64,000 nt of DNA from Pyrenopolyporus hunteri (GCA_902806595.1 CADCXC010000005.1:1612001-1676000); one strand, 5' to 3'. Numbered from the stretch's first letter, positions 45,669 through 58,471 are shown. The notes: generated from the letters alone by a model not told the origin. Numbers and translations are program-made.

Positions 45669-48000
45669 TTAATAAAAAAAATAAAGAAATCGCGACGGCA
45701 AAAGAATGAGTAAGTCCCCTTCGACAGGTTTATTCTTACTCCAAGGCTCGGTAGACACAAGAGCAACCAAGGCAAGATCCGAAGCCCAGCTGGCGCAACA
45801 GTTGTGACGGTACGAGACGTACCTAACAGGACTCGGCTGGAAGAGGTGATAAATGAGAAAATGCGGCATACGGTAAAACACAGAAGAGAGAGGAAGAGAC
45901 GTCGCACAGAGACAAGGGCCCCGTGAAGACTAGTCCTAAACAGTAAGGTTGGCAGCAGCAGCGTTGCAGGAGTGGAACTGGGAAGCGAGTTCCGGTTGAG
46001 GCGTGAAAACCGAGTATTTGGGCCCTCTGGTCCCCCTCTCAGCCCGCTGTCCTGGCCCCTGGGGCGTGGGAGAGACATTCCACACCCACAAAGGGCAGAT
46101 ACTGCTGATGTGCTGCGATCTAGCGAACTGGGGGGCAATCTGATCCTTGCTGGCCCTCAGTGAAAATAGGGACCCCCGGTCGGTTTCCGGGGGAGTGAAG
46201 CGGGACGAACCAGCTTTAAGCAATCCAAGCAAGTCCAAGCAATCCCGATTCAGCCACGGCATCTTCCCCCATTCCCCTTCCCCCTTCAACTAAACGTTAA
46301 TAATATCCGTGCCGTCTCTGCTCCATGCTCCACCAAAAATGGGCTTTTCATGATAGCGCGGGTGCTACTACCGCCCGTATCCTGATAGTCCCGGCACCCA
46401 CGCGCGACATTGATCCCTCCTCCGCTATTTGCTGCCTCAGAGGCCACTAGGCGCCGATATAGTTCAATGCAACTAGCATGGCAGGTTATCTGCCGGTCTG
46501 GATAACCTGTGGCATTCCACTATGAAGGGATAGGTAGCGAGTAAATATAGAAGAGGGAAAAAAAAGGGGGGGAAGCGGAGTGAAGCGCAGGCTGATCGGC
46601 GAATGCTCTTTTACTTTTGCTGCTTTTCAGCCAGCTTCCTCCGCACCTGCAAAATGTCTGTCGCTTAGTTCGGTGGTTTCGATGAGGAAGACTATTGGTA
46701 ATATGCCAAGTTCTGTATGGCGTCGGATCCCAGCTTGAGCATCGAATTACGCAGCGCTACCGGAGTCGAGGATCATGCAGCGCTATTTTCCGGAAATCCA
46801 GAGCTGCAAGTTGCTCTCTTTTTTCTCTGTCCGTGTCTAATCTCTTGTCCGCCGACGAAGTGGGATATCTATGAGGCCGAAACAAATTCACGTGAATTAA
46901 AAAATCTTGTCATTTTCTTTTTTTTTTCGTTTCCCCTTCATATTTCACATTTCATGATAGTTGATGGTGTCGTGACATTCTCCGTCGACAGAGATTTTCC
47001 ACGGACAGGGGTGTGCTCACGGAATTCAGTCGCAATCGTGTGTATCCAGGGGAAGACACGAACCACAAGTGTGGACACGGACGCACCCCGTGGCACTCAT
47101 TCGGGCCAATTCGCCATTCAAGAAACAGTGAGCCCGGAACTTGGCCACAAAAAGCTGCTAATGTTCCATTGATAGGCACTCTTTGGTTCAGAGGGCGTCA
47201 GCAGTTGCATCACCAACCGTTGTAACATTTCGGTGGAGTCGAGCCCTTTCGCACAGCAGGAGGCGTTTATTAAGGCAGGGCAGGCAACCGGGCAAGTGTT
47301 GCGCGGGCCGTCTGCCCTCTCTGCTGATCGAGGGGATAGACGATCCAACCGAGCCCGTGTTATATCAACCGGCCTGGAGGGGATCGTGGGCACTGTGACA
47401 CTGTAACGAAGTAAGCACGACACAATCCTAGATTCTGGAATGTCTACCTTACCTACCTCCACGGGTGAGCGCATGCTGCAGCTGCCGGGCCCATGTCTCG
47501 CCTACGTACATACCTGCACCGCATTGGATGAGAATTAATTGCCTTGTTGGCCGTTTAATAATATAGGGTGCTTGCCAACCACTATATTGTACATGCTCGG
47601 CATACTTTGCAACAACGAGACCGTTTCCTTATGCAACATGCGTCTGTGATTTATAGGTGAGTAAGGCCCTTACGGCCCCTTATAGCAGCAGCGAGCCGTC
47701 AATTGGGGGTGGGACGGCGAGGGGGACGAGGGACGTAAGGGTTGTCTTCTCGCTTGGTTCCGATTTTAGGGCGATCTCGTTGTAGAACCACATCGCGGCA
47801 AGATAATTATACTGGTCAGTATTGGTCCGTGAGGGCTGATGGCGAGCTTGCTCTCGAAAAGGGCCCTATTCGAGACATTTCTTAAGCTGGAGAACAAGGG
47901 GGGATTGAAGCCCTCATCCAGTGCCAAGAACGTGGGATGGAGGGATGGAGGGGATGGGAGAGCTTGGGTAGGGCCCCCGGTAGGCTTGGGTAGGTCTAGG

Positions 48001-48040
48001 TATGCCTGGATATGCCTGGATATGCCTGGGTATGCCTGGG
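48001..48040. repeat. Tandem repeat, four 10-bp units TATGCCTGGR
   Basis: Four consecutive units differ only in the last base (TATGCCTGGA twice, TATGCCTGGG twice). The preceding 20 bp (GGCTTGGGTAGGTCTAGG) look like degenerate copies. Confidence 0.85.
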
Positions 48041-48371
48041 AATGTCGATGTGGTATGTGGTTGTACTATGTGACGATGTGGTTGTATGAATGAAAGTGGG
48101 AGGGTCTTCTCTTCAGAGATGCAGCCCGGTGGATAGCCATGTCACCCTGAAATCCGGGTTTTCCTCTTATTAGTCTACATATTCCTTAGTACCCCGGACG
48201 GTACAAGGACACGGGTATTTTACTAAACTAAATGCGAAAGGCACCTACGCTGCTCTGTGTAGCAGATACTAACGCATAATGGCTAAATGATCGAGGAAGT
48301 GGCACGCAGATGGCTGTAGCTTATACATGTTGCGTTGGATACCTAGGTACTTCCCCACGCAGAGAAGGGAA

Positions 48372-48407
48372 GAATTATGTACTGAATTGTGTACTGAATT
48401 ATGTAGT
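48372..48407. repeat. Tandem repeat, about three 12-bp units
   Basis: Units of the form ATTRTGTACTGA in non-coding DNA. Confidence 0.75.
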
Positions 48408-50120
48408 AGGCATGTATTGCGTGAGAAAAAAAGATCCCTGCCGATACGTGTAATACATGTGCATCTAATGTCGTTGCTGACATTCATTTCCATTTTCATT
48501 ACTTTGTACCTAGGTAGCTACTAGGTATTGTATTTCTTACATATAATGCACATCCAATTCACATCCACATCCATTGCAATGTAGAGGAGGTGCAATCTCA
48601 GATGTATTGTACTGTACAATAGGTACTGTACCTAGTACGTATAGCGCCATTGAGCAGCTCAATGCTGGTGGTAGAACACTTATACCTTCCGTACACATTC
48701 TACCTTCTACATTCTACATTTTACAATGGTACCTATAGATCAGCCCCTCGGGGGTGGCGCTCGTAACTTTCGAAATTCGAACCAGAACCAACATCGCCTT
48801 TTCCTAAGTCCCGTACATATTCCCAATGCCATGATGCTATCATACAGAACGCTTCACAACTGAGCACCCCACGACCCATTCCTCTCACGTAAAATTGGGA
48901 CATTCTGGAATCCACCAACTTAAGCGCTACCTTATGCAGGGTTTATGAGTTATTACCGGGGACGGGAGAGCGCAAAGTCCTGGACCCTGGGGTAAAAAAA
49001 AAAAAAAAAATGCAAGCTTCATCCTTTCCGCTCCTTGGTTGCACTCAACCCAACCGAGAATCCTTGGACGCTAGGAACAGCCCAGTTCCTCCGGCCTCCT
49101 CAACCACCTACGCCTACGGCCCTCTCCTCTTCTAAACTCCATAAAATGCCGGCATCCGCACTCCAACCATAGCCGCAAAACGGCAGTTCTCCTAGTGGAT
49201 GGTCTTAGATGTGCGGATAACGATCATTGGCGATACGAGCAGATAGGGCAGAGACGCCTTGTTTATCGACGGAGGCTCTCCATCTCTCTCCTTCTCATGT
49301 AGCCCACCACACGACAACGCCCAACACTCTCGAAGACCTCGCCCCTGTGGTGCGCATTCTGTGGATAAGATTACCTACTTTATATTGTGCCATTCTCAAA
49401 ATAAGCGCAGTCAGCTTCACCCCGACGTTAGTCGCCGTTGCGTACCCATATTCGGCCGATTGCAGTTGATTCGAGCCCGCCAAGATACGGCACGGGCGGC
49501 CCAACTAACATGGCACCCCTAAGGGTAGACAAGGAGTCGCTCCGTAAGCCTCCGACGCACGCATAACGTTGCCCTTCCTGCTCGCAGCTATAAGAGAACT
49601 TGAAGAATCCTCTGAAGCTACCTGCGCACATAACATACACCATAGACCAAATTATCCAAAAACTCCAGCCCGAACAACGGTAATATTCGGTTCTTACCGT
49701 CCAGAAGGCAACAAACCGAGCGCTCGGAAGACCGAATCCACCAAGGTCTTGGTTCCTTTATGCAGATGCTAATCTTACCCTATCCTCGGCCGGCAACATC
49801 CCAGCTCATTCGTTCTTCGCTCGACGTTCTAAAACTTCCCACGGCAAGTTCATGTAGTCGCATTCGCCTCCTTATCCGAAGTAACTCACACCGTTTCAGA
49901 GGGTAATATTCTCCCAGGCACGGGTGCATTTTATATCTTCTCTTATAACCCTCATCTGAGATGCTGAGAGGGGGAAAGGGAACACAAACCCCAAATTCTT
50001 TTAGTGCCGTTGAGATAAATACCTGATTGGCCACAATTCTCTTTTCTATATAATACCTAACAACCGGACTCTCCCCTTCGTCGCCCGCGATTCTTCTTCT
50101 ACCGCCTCCGACCCACAAAG

Positions 50121-50228
50121 CCACAGCCAGCCGCGGCCAAGACGCCCAAGTACCTGGACGAGATGTTAAGCGAACAGGACCAACCAATTCCGGCTAAAAC
50201 GACCTCTAAATCCCTGCCGCAGATCTGA
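50121..50228 (+). pseudogene. Coding-like 3' exon remnant
   Basis: A 35-codon frame ending in TGA reads PQPAAAKTPKYLDEMLSEQD... and has the look of a real C-terminal exon. It is preceded by an intron-like stretch with a CTAAC branch site (near 50068) and an AAAG acceptor. I cannot find the upstream exons or name the family, and it may be chance. Confidence 0.2.
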
Positions 50229-50333
50229 CAAGTTAATTACGATAGAGTTTAGGGTTGACAGAAATGCCCCCCGCACGCTTCTTCTCGTGTCCATCTACAC
50301 ATAGTACATAACAAGCCAACATGGGAACGCAAA

Positions 50334-50345
50334 GGGGGGGGGGGG
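50334..50345. repeat. Poly-G run
   Basis: Twelve consecutive G in non-coding sequence. Confidence 0.8.
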
Positions 50346-53300
50346 CCGAGGGTCCAACATCCACTCACGAAATTGCAACCTGATGGAGGTCCTTCAATGC
50401 TACCTTCGCTGCGAGTTTGAGGTTCGTTCCAACCCTCGAAAAGCCTGGGTCCAATAAGCGTCGTCCCTGTCTTCAAACACTCACACTTCTCGAATCACAT
50501 TTGCCGCAAATGGAGAAATATGCGCGGCTTCCTCCTGCATGGTTTAGGGATGACTGGCTGTCTTGGGAAGCATCATATCATCCCACCCGGAATAACACTT
50601 TATTAACGTCTAGATTTATGCCCGTCATCAGAATTCCAATATCTGCGGCTTTGAATCAAGGCGACCAACTGAGATTGATTGTGACACAGACCAACGCTGA
50701 GGCGCCGAAAAAGGTCGAGGATCGAAGTGACAAGTCACCTCTTAGCCGCTATCGTATGATACATACCTGCGAGACCAGACAGCCGGCTTACGTGCTGCTT
50801 AGTAGTTCAGGTCCTATGGCGATCACCAGGGGACGGATATGATCCTGACTTGCAGCTATATGTACAAGTCATGGTATGGCCATCCTAGCAAGCCTCCCAA
50901 CTTTTTTTCTCGTCCGTCTCGTGCGAGAAAGCAAAGCGGCACGGACGCATTCCAAAGTGAGGCTTCAATTAAATCGAGATCCACAAGCTAAGCCATCCAT
51001 GTTCGAGTCTCGACCGCGTGTTAGTTATATACCTTCACACAAAATTTGGGTCCCGTAAGTTAGTTCATAAGATTTACCCCTTCAATAGGTAGGTATCAGA
51101 AATCCATCCCGGTAGACAGGTTCGTGAGTCATGTGCGAAGTCACATGTTAGCGAACGTATCGCTATATGAAATGTGGAATTATTGGTAGTCGCCCAAATA
51201 GGTAGTTAGATAGGAGGTAAACACTATTTGCCGCCGAAGATTGTGATTGGAGTCGACCTACGACGTAAGTGTTGTACCTATTCCCCTTTTCCATCGTTCA
51301 TCCGAACGGTTCAGAAAATAGCAAGAGTAAATGATATGCTCCTGAACCGAGACAGAGCAATCTAGACCTAGCAAGATTTTGAATATAAGTAGGTATGTAC
51401 CCGGCTATCGTCTAATGCCGTAGGACTCAAGTCCCGACTTTTTCAATTTTTCATTATTCTAAAGGATCTACAGGAACTCTAGTTTTACCAAATTGAGCAG
51501 ACAAGCTAGCGTGCAATCCACCTATATGCCGTCGACGCTGCTAGATCCCTGACCTTAATGTAAAAGGAGGACGCGTTTGTCCTCGTGGCACCTCATGCAA
51601 GAAATATGCTTCTACTTCCTCTATTTGTCTTAGCCCTCTTGGTTACAACCAAGCTCTGGTTAGGTATTATCGATGAGACCGGATAAAATCCACCCAGACA
51701 CAACTCATACATACATACATACCTCCGTCCTCGTAAGCGTACCTAGGTAGGAGGTGGGACGGCCTACATATAATCAAATCGAATATTGACATTACACAAT
51801 TGACGCCGCTTCTTCCCAGCACAAGAACGGATCTTCGTTTCGGTACCATATCGGGTTGTTCTTCCCAACAGGCAGATGTATCCGGTCATGTGCAGTCTCC
51901 TCTCGACTGCAGGCGGCAAGCGATCCCCAGGACCGGGAATTGCTGATAGGCTTCTCGTCCTCAGCACCTCTACTCTAAATATCCGATCGCTTCCAACCAC
52001 GCCGTGAACTCCGCTTCGGTGGACTTATTCCACTTGCATGCCTACCTGAGACATTACCGGGCTAGCGACGAATGCGGGCGGCCCTTAGGCGCTTGCCCTT
52101 CTACGGACTCGTCTTAGGTGACAGATCACCTATCGAATGCATGGCGCAGGTGGCATCCTATGATTCTTGTTAAGATCGTGTAGCCCCCGGTCCACACGTC
52201 TGCACCTACAGTCTACATATAGCCGCCGCTGTCAAGCACACTTGGCGGCAGTGCTTTTTTCTTTTTCGTTCTTTCCCACGAAAGGCTCCAGCGAGGAGCC
52301 CGCTCCCGTCCAATTACCCGACCAGGACGAGTCTGTGGAGTTAGACACGGGCGAGCTGCTAGCTGAGGACTCGTAAGACTACCACCTAAGCTTACCGTGA
52401 GAGCCGCAGGAGAACTTGTGTCCGCTTGCCCTCCCCGATGTAGCTGAACCGTGGTGCAGATATCGTGTTATTATCTGGTTCGTCCCAAGCCGTGGTGCTC
52501 CAAGTATCGTTGATATGCACCGTAACATTTCCGCGGATGAATGATTTCAACCTGCCCCAAAGAACAGTTGCGCTCGTGATAGTTCTCGACCGCAGCCGAG
52601 GGAGACGGTGACCGAGGGATGGTGAATCTAGCCTTCCCCCTTCTCGAAGGGAGAGGGTCACAAGCCCATTGGAGCTGCAGCGGTTTTGCATGACGCGCCC
52701 TTCGCGCCGGGTATCTCGATATCCTGCCCACAAATACCGACCGGCGTTGCGGCTCGACACCGCGCTGTCGGACTCGCCTACGCCACAGCAACACAGTATT
52801 CCCCCGCGAGGCCTTTCGTTTGCTTTGTAAGAGGGGGCAACTGCGCCCCCAACTCACCGTCATGGACGTTGGTGAGCCTTTGAAACAGACGGAGAACTTC
52901 CGCAGCCACGCCAACCGATACGGTGATCCGTGCAGCCTTCAACTGCGGTTAGTTTAGTCCTAGATAGGGAAGGCATACGGCAATGAATTTCTGGAGCTCG
53001 GGAACGCTATTCGGCTTCGCTATTATGAGCGACAGGGATGCTTTGACGTATGCCCTCGCCCATGTCAATCAGTTACACATTTGAGCCTCGTGGGCCAAGA
53101 CCGATACCGAGAATGGCGGACGTTCGGTAAATTCAGTCTTAGAACTGTAATAAATAGCCTAACTCCATGTCCCAATTGCTGGCTATCGAAGGCGCCTCGT
53201 AAATACCGCAACATACATATGTGTAACACTGCCCGGCAACATTGCCAAGCTTTCCTTCAGAGGACGAGAATAGGATCTTCTTGTTGGAGGCGCGTACTTT

Positions 53301-54995
53301 CGAGCTCTCATTTCTTATCAAAGAACACCGTGGTCATCAACAATCCCTACCTAAGCGATCTTAGGAATTTCCACGACACGCTTACTGACCTAGGAAATCA
53401 AGTACCTTTTTATTTCTTCCTTTAGCACCATATACATCTCGAACCATGGCTGTTGGGCTTGGGAAATATTTCTCAATAAGTTCTTTGCATACAGCACCGC
53501 TTAAGCACTGTTGTGGCTTAACCGTAAACATCCCAGTTCAATAACGTCGTACGTCCCCCCTTTGGGATAGGGGGCCTTGGTGTCCCCCAAATAACGGAGA
53601 AGGGATCCATCGCAATACCTCGGAGTAGTGTTAGAAACAGTTAATTTCAATGGAGCTCGGTATCGAGGCTTGGTAGAATGGAGCAATATCCTAGAAGTAT
53701 TCGATAACAAGGTTACCTATTTGAGAATTAAATGGATATCATATAGCATAAGAGCTATTTAAATATTACATAAAATACTTAGCAACATCCTTGAACATAA
53801 CTTACCGTATAAAGATTGTTGAGAACTAGAAACCATTGATATCCGTTAAAATAATGGGTAGCATCTAATTACTGAAGATTGCTCGCGGTGACATAGACAT
53901 CTGCTCCCAATCATTTCCAAATTCCCAATGGTTTAAATGAGCTTCCGACTCATAGGCCGTCGGAAGTGTTTAAAATAGGGATAATAGGTATCGTCCAGAT
54001 ATATCCAGAAGCTATGCTTGCCCCAAGAATCTATCAACACCACCCGGAAGTCGAGTAAGATCAACGGCCTCCGATAATATGAAGAGACAAGATAAGGGAA
54101 ACATGTGATTTATGGCGTGAAATATGCTAGGTACTAATTCCCCGTCGAAATATTACGGTACAAGCGTCTTTATGGGCTGGAAGCTGCAGCATGTCTGAGC
54201 CGTCAGACTCTTCGAGACATCCGTTTCAACAGGATACCTATCGAAGGGATTTACCTACCGGCGTGAGCCCTAACACAAGCGCGGGTCCAACAGGTAGGCT
54301 TTAAAATACTCATATTTGACTTTTGATTTCATAATTCGGCCACGGTATTTAGCTATGAATCCTGTCTTACAGGACGTCGTATTTATCTAGGTGCTCAGGT
54401 AGGTGGGTGGGTGGTTTTATCTTTCCCGTTGTCCATGTTTTGAAGGAAACTAGTTGTAAGTTCAGGTTACAAGAATGTGCACGTAAATGGTTCTTAGCAT
54501 ATACTTGCTCCCTTCAACTAATAGTTTCTAATTCGTCTTAGCTACTACGAAAAGACATACATGAGATCGTATTGATCACCAATTGAGTGATTTTTGTTAT
54601 GGGGCCAACATTAAGTATTTAAGACGGCTCTCTACTCCACGCCTGGATAATTCCAAGCCACTTAGTAGCTTCTAGAAGCAATAGACTACGTCTATAATAG
54701 CAATGGGTTAATTAAAGGCTTAAGGATCATCATTCATGATGGCGCTCTATTGATGCCTTAGGAAAGGGGTCAGCAGAGCCGCTGGGGGAATGGGGCAAGA
54801 TGATATCACTCGCGCCCCCCGTGTAATTGTGCACCAGCGTCTCGCATGTGCTGTCATATGGAAGAATATGAGATAAGTCTAGACACTGAGCTCTCTAATA
54901 TCAGAGTTGGGCAGATCTACCCGTCTGCTTGTCTAATTGCTACACAAGTCCCTGAAAAACTGGGGCTTATGATTTCATGATGCGCTCAACATCGC

Positions 54996-55003
54996 GAATG
55001 TTC
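54996..55003. promoter_or_regulatory. Heat-shock-type element core GAATGTTC
   Basis: A perfect nGAAnnTTCn inverted pair 200 bp upstream of the LEA-like start codon and 3 bp from the first CRE. HSF binding is inferred; most functional HSEs have three or more units. Confidence 0.4.
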
Positions 55004-55006
55004 GCA

Positions 55007-55023
55007 TGACGTCACTGACGTCA
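55007..55023. promoter_or_regulatory. Two tandem CRE sites (TGACGTCA)
   Basis: Two perfect 8-bp palindromes TGACGTCA separated by one base, 181 bp before the LEA-like start codon. This is the consensus site of ATF/CREB bZIP factors, which in filamentous fungi (AtfA) govern stress and spore genes. The match is direct; the regulator is inferred. Confidence 0.6.
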
Positions 55024-55203
55024 GGAACATGTCTGAATTGAATAATAAATGAGAGCTACCGCGAGCAAGTTACTCGAAAGAAAGGATTCCAATATTCAAA
55101 TTCTCGATAGTGAATAATTCGTGTAAACTGCGTCTCAGTTCCATCTCTTAACGCCCCTCTTCAACACCAAATCTAAAACCATCACTCACACTAAACACAC
55201 AAA

Positions 55204-55881
55204 ATGGCACCCTCATCCGAGACTCTACGAAACATCGCCGACCAGGCTGAGCGAGATCTCAACACCTACCAGGCTAAAACCGGCGCCAACAAGACTTCTC
55301 CCAATGATGAAGCCGGCGTCGACACGAGAGTAGAGAGGAAGTTCCCCGGCGCCGACGTCAAGTACGACACAGACCTATCCACGAACGCCAGCTACAACAA
55401 GCGGATCCCGCCCGAGGAGGGCGGGGACCTCGACGCTCGCGGACGGTAAGATCCCTCTTTTCCCTCCACATAATAAGCACCCAGGAGAAGTACGGCAGCT
55501 AACCGACTCCACAGACAAACCCGCGGGGAGCACTTCGAAGGGCCCGGCGGGCCCGAGGACAAGGTAGCGCAGCAGGCGCGCGACTTCGGGGGCGACGACA
55601 CGTTCGACCCGGCGAGGACGCGGCACCCGAGGGAAGTCGGGTCGTCGAGGGCGACGGACGACACGGTGGGGTACGAGCGGACGAACGCGCACGACCGGCT
55701 GCGCGAGGGCCGCGAGGCGGTGCAGGCCAACGTCGAGGGCACCAAGCGCAACCCCCGCAAGGACCACCTCAAGGGCTCCGATTACTACACGCCCGAGAGC
55801 GTGCCGGGCAGCATATCCGCCGAGGGGTACGAGCCCCCCGAGAGCGTGATCCAGAGCTCCCGGGAGGCGGAGAGGCCGTGA
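55204..55881 (+). CDS. Hydrophilic LEA-like stress protein (putative)
   Basis: Two exons, 55204-55445 and 55515-55881, join in phase over a 69-nt intron (GTAAGA...CACAG) to 202 aa. The protein is almost wholly polar, rich in Glu, Asp, Arg, Gly and Asn. It has no cysteine, no tryptophan, no signal peptide and no membrane segment, and should be intrinsically disordered. It begins SSETLRNIADQAERDLN and has recurring polar blocks such as IPPEEGGDLDARGR and GEHFEGPGGPEDKV. This resembles small hydrophilin/LEA-like fungal proteins of spores and stress. I know of no assigned biochemical activity. The promoter, with paired CREs and an HSE core, fits stress or conidial control. Exon 2 is very GC-rich compared with the flanks. 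Confidence 0.75.
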
Positions 55882-58471
55882 GGATGTTTATGAGAAGGGG
55901 AGAAATTTGAGGGGAGTATCTGGGTACTAGGGTTATGATGTATTATTGATGAATGCTAAATAAGTAAAATGTTATGATTATACCAACGCTTTATGGTTTC
56001 TCTCTTAATTGTCGGGCAGCATAGCACACGGAGATCTAATAGCTCCCGTGTTTGCGTTAGTAGACTGACGAGTGAACAGAGATCTACTGCGTGAATTCAA
56101 AATAACGAGACGGGTGCTACAACGCCACAGCTAAACTTCTCCCGGCCGGTCTGATAGAGGAATCGAGTAGAAGCTCTCTGATGTGGAAAAGGAGTACCTA
56201 GCTGGTACATACGGGACATGATGCGCGGTAAAGACGGACTAGCATATAGGAGATACGCAAATGGACGCCTGTTTCCATTCCGTTAATAACTACTGCTGAT
56301 AATTTCGAGGATACGCGGTACTCCGCGGCGGCTGAGACAATAGGGGACCGGTGAAGTAACTCGGGGAGTGGTACCTACCTACCCACCTAATGCATTCTCA
56401 TTTTCTCTCTGCCGCCACGCGGGGAAATACTTGATAGTGGGCTTGCGAAGTGGTGGCTGCTGAAGGATACATCTACTAGCGACACGGCGTTTTCATAGTG
56501 AACGGTCACGTAAAGCGGAGAGGTAGATGGAAGAACCCGTAGGTATAGAACGAAACTCGGATGCTAGAGATAGAGCTGGACGGGGGAGTCTCAGGCGTTG
56601 AGCTTGGGGTAGCACCCATGAGCCTTCGCCTCCCGGGGCCTTCTCATGCTAAAAGGCCAGGCCGACGCCCTAGGTGAGCTAGCTATATAAAGCTACCTAG
56701 GATTAGAGTGTAGGCTTTTATTATCTAGGTACATATCTAGAATGGCAGTCTTTGAGGTTCTAGAGTGAGTTCCTAGAAAACGGAGCACTCCGCGTGGCTG
56801 GATGCCGTACTTGGGGTAGGGGAGGATTAGAAGTCTAGATTGTTACGTTAGGGACCTACCTCCCAGGACTTCATAACCTGGGGGGTTACTGGGATGGATA
56901 GGTACTGCAAGTTCTGTAAGGACCTAGTTATAGTAGTAGTGAAGGTGATGGGGGCTTCCTCGTCAGTCGTCCACCCGTGGAATGCAACATTAATCGGCGA
57001 TGACCCTACAGAGTAAACGATACTAGGAGGGCTGCACACTGTTTCTTCATACAGCTAAACCGGCCTCTATAAGCATTTAGGATGAGATAATAGCAGGGTG
57101 CGAATTCTCCAGAATAGCTGGTCGAGGCAGTGTTAGAATACCTATGGATAGGTACGTATGATCGGAGCCCTTAAAGAATTGGAGAGACGGCGCCTGGGTA
57201 GCTAGGTACTCGGGTGTCTCAGATGTTTATGAATCGTTGCAGATAGGCGTACAGTCGTTAGTTACCTTTTGTTAGGTGGCTGCCTAGGTATCGAAGCGGG
57301 ACTGGAACGACTGGTCTAGAGGTCTGTACTCGGCTGGTAATACGCCGAAAATGGCGTTTAAGAGGGCTTTTCTCTATTCTGTTATCTCTCGGTTTCTTCC
57401 AGCTCCAAATGTGCTTTTCTTCTTCTTTCTTTTTTTCAAGCCCGTCAGCATCGCCAGGCCTCACCGGACCTCGCCAGGCCGAGCGTGTTGGTTGGATATG
57501 AAGTTCTGTTCGGCTTTTGCTGTTAATATCTCTTAATATGGTAGTGAGAATTGGTCAGATCGGTCAAATCCCCTTCACCAGGCGCAGACAACGGGGTAGA
57601 GCGGATACTTGGTTGGTTATTATCATGTCTGACTACCTTGAAGAAGAGATCGTATTGCTGACGATATAGTCGGCTGATATCGCGCTACGCTGCTCATCGC
57701 CGTTCTCCTCCTGGGTGCTTTGGTAAGGTGGAAGCTTATATGGAATTAAGCTACATGCTGCAGAATCCGGAGGTGGGCGATCAAGGTTCTCGACGACCTT
57801 ATTCAGAATGCTGATCTGAGACAGGTTTTATTTTCTTACATGAGTATGACGTCTTATGTTGCATTGGGTAATAGATAGTCGCCTGTCCTAAGCTAACCCG
57901 GAGTTCGTTGTCAGGTCATTGATCGAGATTCTAGTGTTTGTTGACAACGTTAGTATGCCGACGTCCATAATTTTAATATCTCATCAGTGGTCCCCTGGTT
58001 AGGTAATCTGATGATATCGATGGCTTCTAGCGCTTACTAGTCACGGATGCGGCGGTAGCATCTGGCTTCCCGGTACACACACTGACCCGTAGTTAAGGCC
58101 GTTTAATAAATACAACTGATGTTGAACAGTATACTTTTTCATTTAGGGGAAAACAAAAAGAACCCAAGTATATAGACTCTCTACACGCACGCTGCTGTGA
58201 TACCCACTCAAGAGATATACAGCTCCTAATGGAGAGCTCTTGAAAACGGTTTAAGGCAGAGGTAAGCTTCAAAATTAAGCCCTGTTGATGCCAAGATTGA
58301 TCTTGCAGTCGACGATGGGCCGATAGATTACCGGCAGGCAGAATGCACCCTCTTGATGTAGTGACTAGAATCCTATAGAGTAAGGTCCGTCCTTTACGAT
58401 GTCACACTGCATATACGAGAAGATCCAGGTACACCTTCTCTCACTCTAGTAATTCAACTTGAACGGAATAG

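Larger units (their letters stand above)
44827..55203. other. 10-kb gene desert with decayed-looking sequence
   Basis: No gene I can support over 10.4 kb. Frames on both strands are short and unlike proteins. The best coding-like fragments are a 35-codon stretch at 50121-50228 (plus), a 31-codon stretch ending with a stop at 52377 (plus), and broken frames at about 52390-52930 (minus). Composition varies: AT-rich around 53650-54150, with a GC-rich block near 52380-52900. It contains 10-bp and 12-bp tandem repeats, a poly-A of 17 near 48994, a run of 12 G at 50334-50345, and scattered TACCTAGGTA palindromes. The right end is the promoter of the LEA-like gene. Confidence 0.55.

Noticed and set aside
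46717..47172. 151-codon plus-strand frame in the gene desert
   Set aside because: It contains a poly-Phe run encoded by a T tract, has no domain or signal, and other frames at the locus are equally open.
47995..48410. Short tandem repeats considered as a CRISPR-like array
   Set aside because: Repeats are directly adjacent without unique spacers, and the DNA is eukaryotic.
50940..51060. GTTCGAGTCTCGA resembling a tRNA T-loop B box
   Set aside because: The flanking five-base arms do not pair, and no anticodon or acceptor stem can be folded around it.
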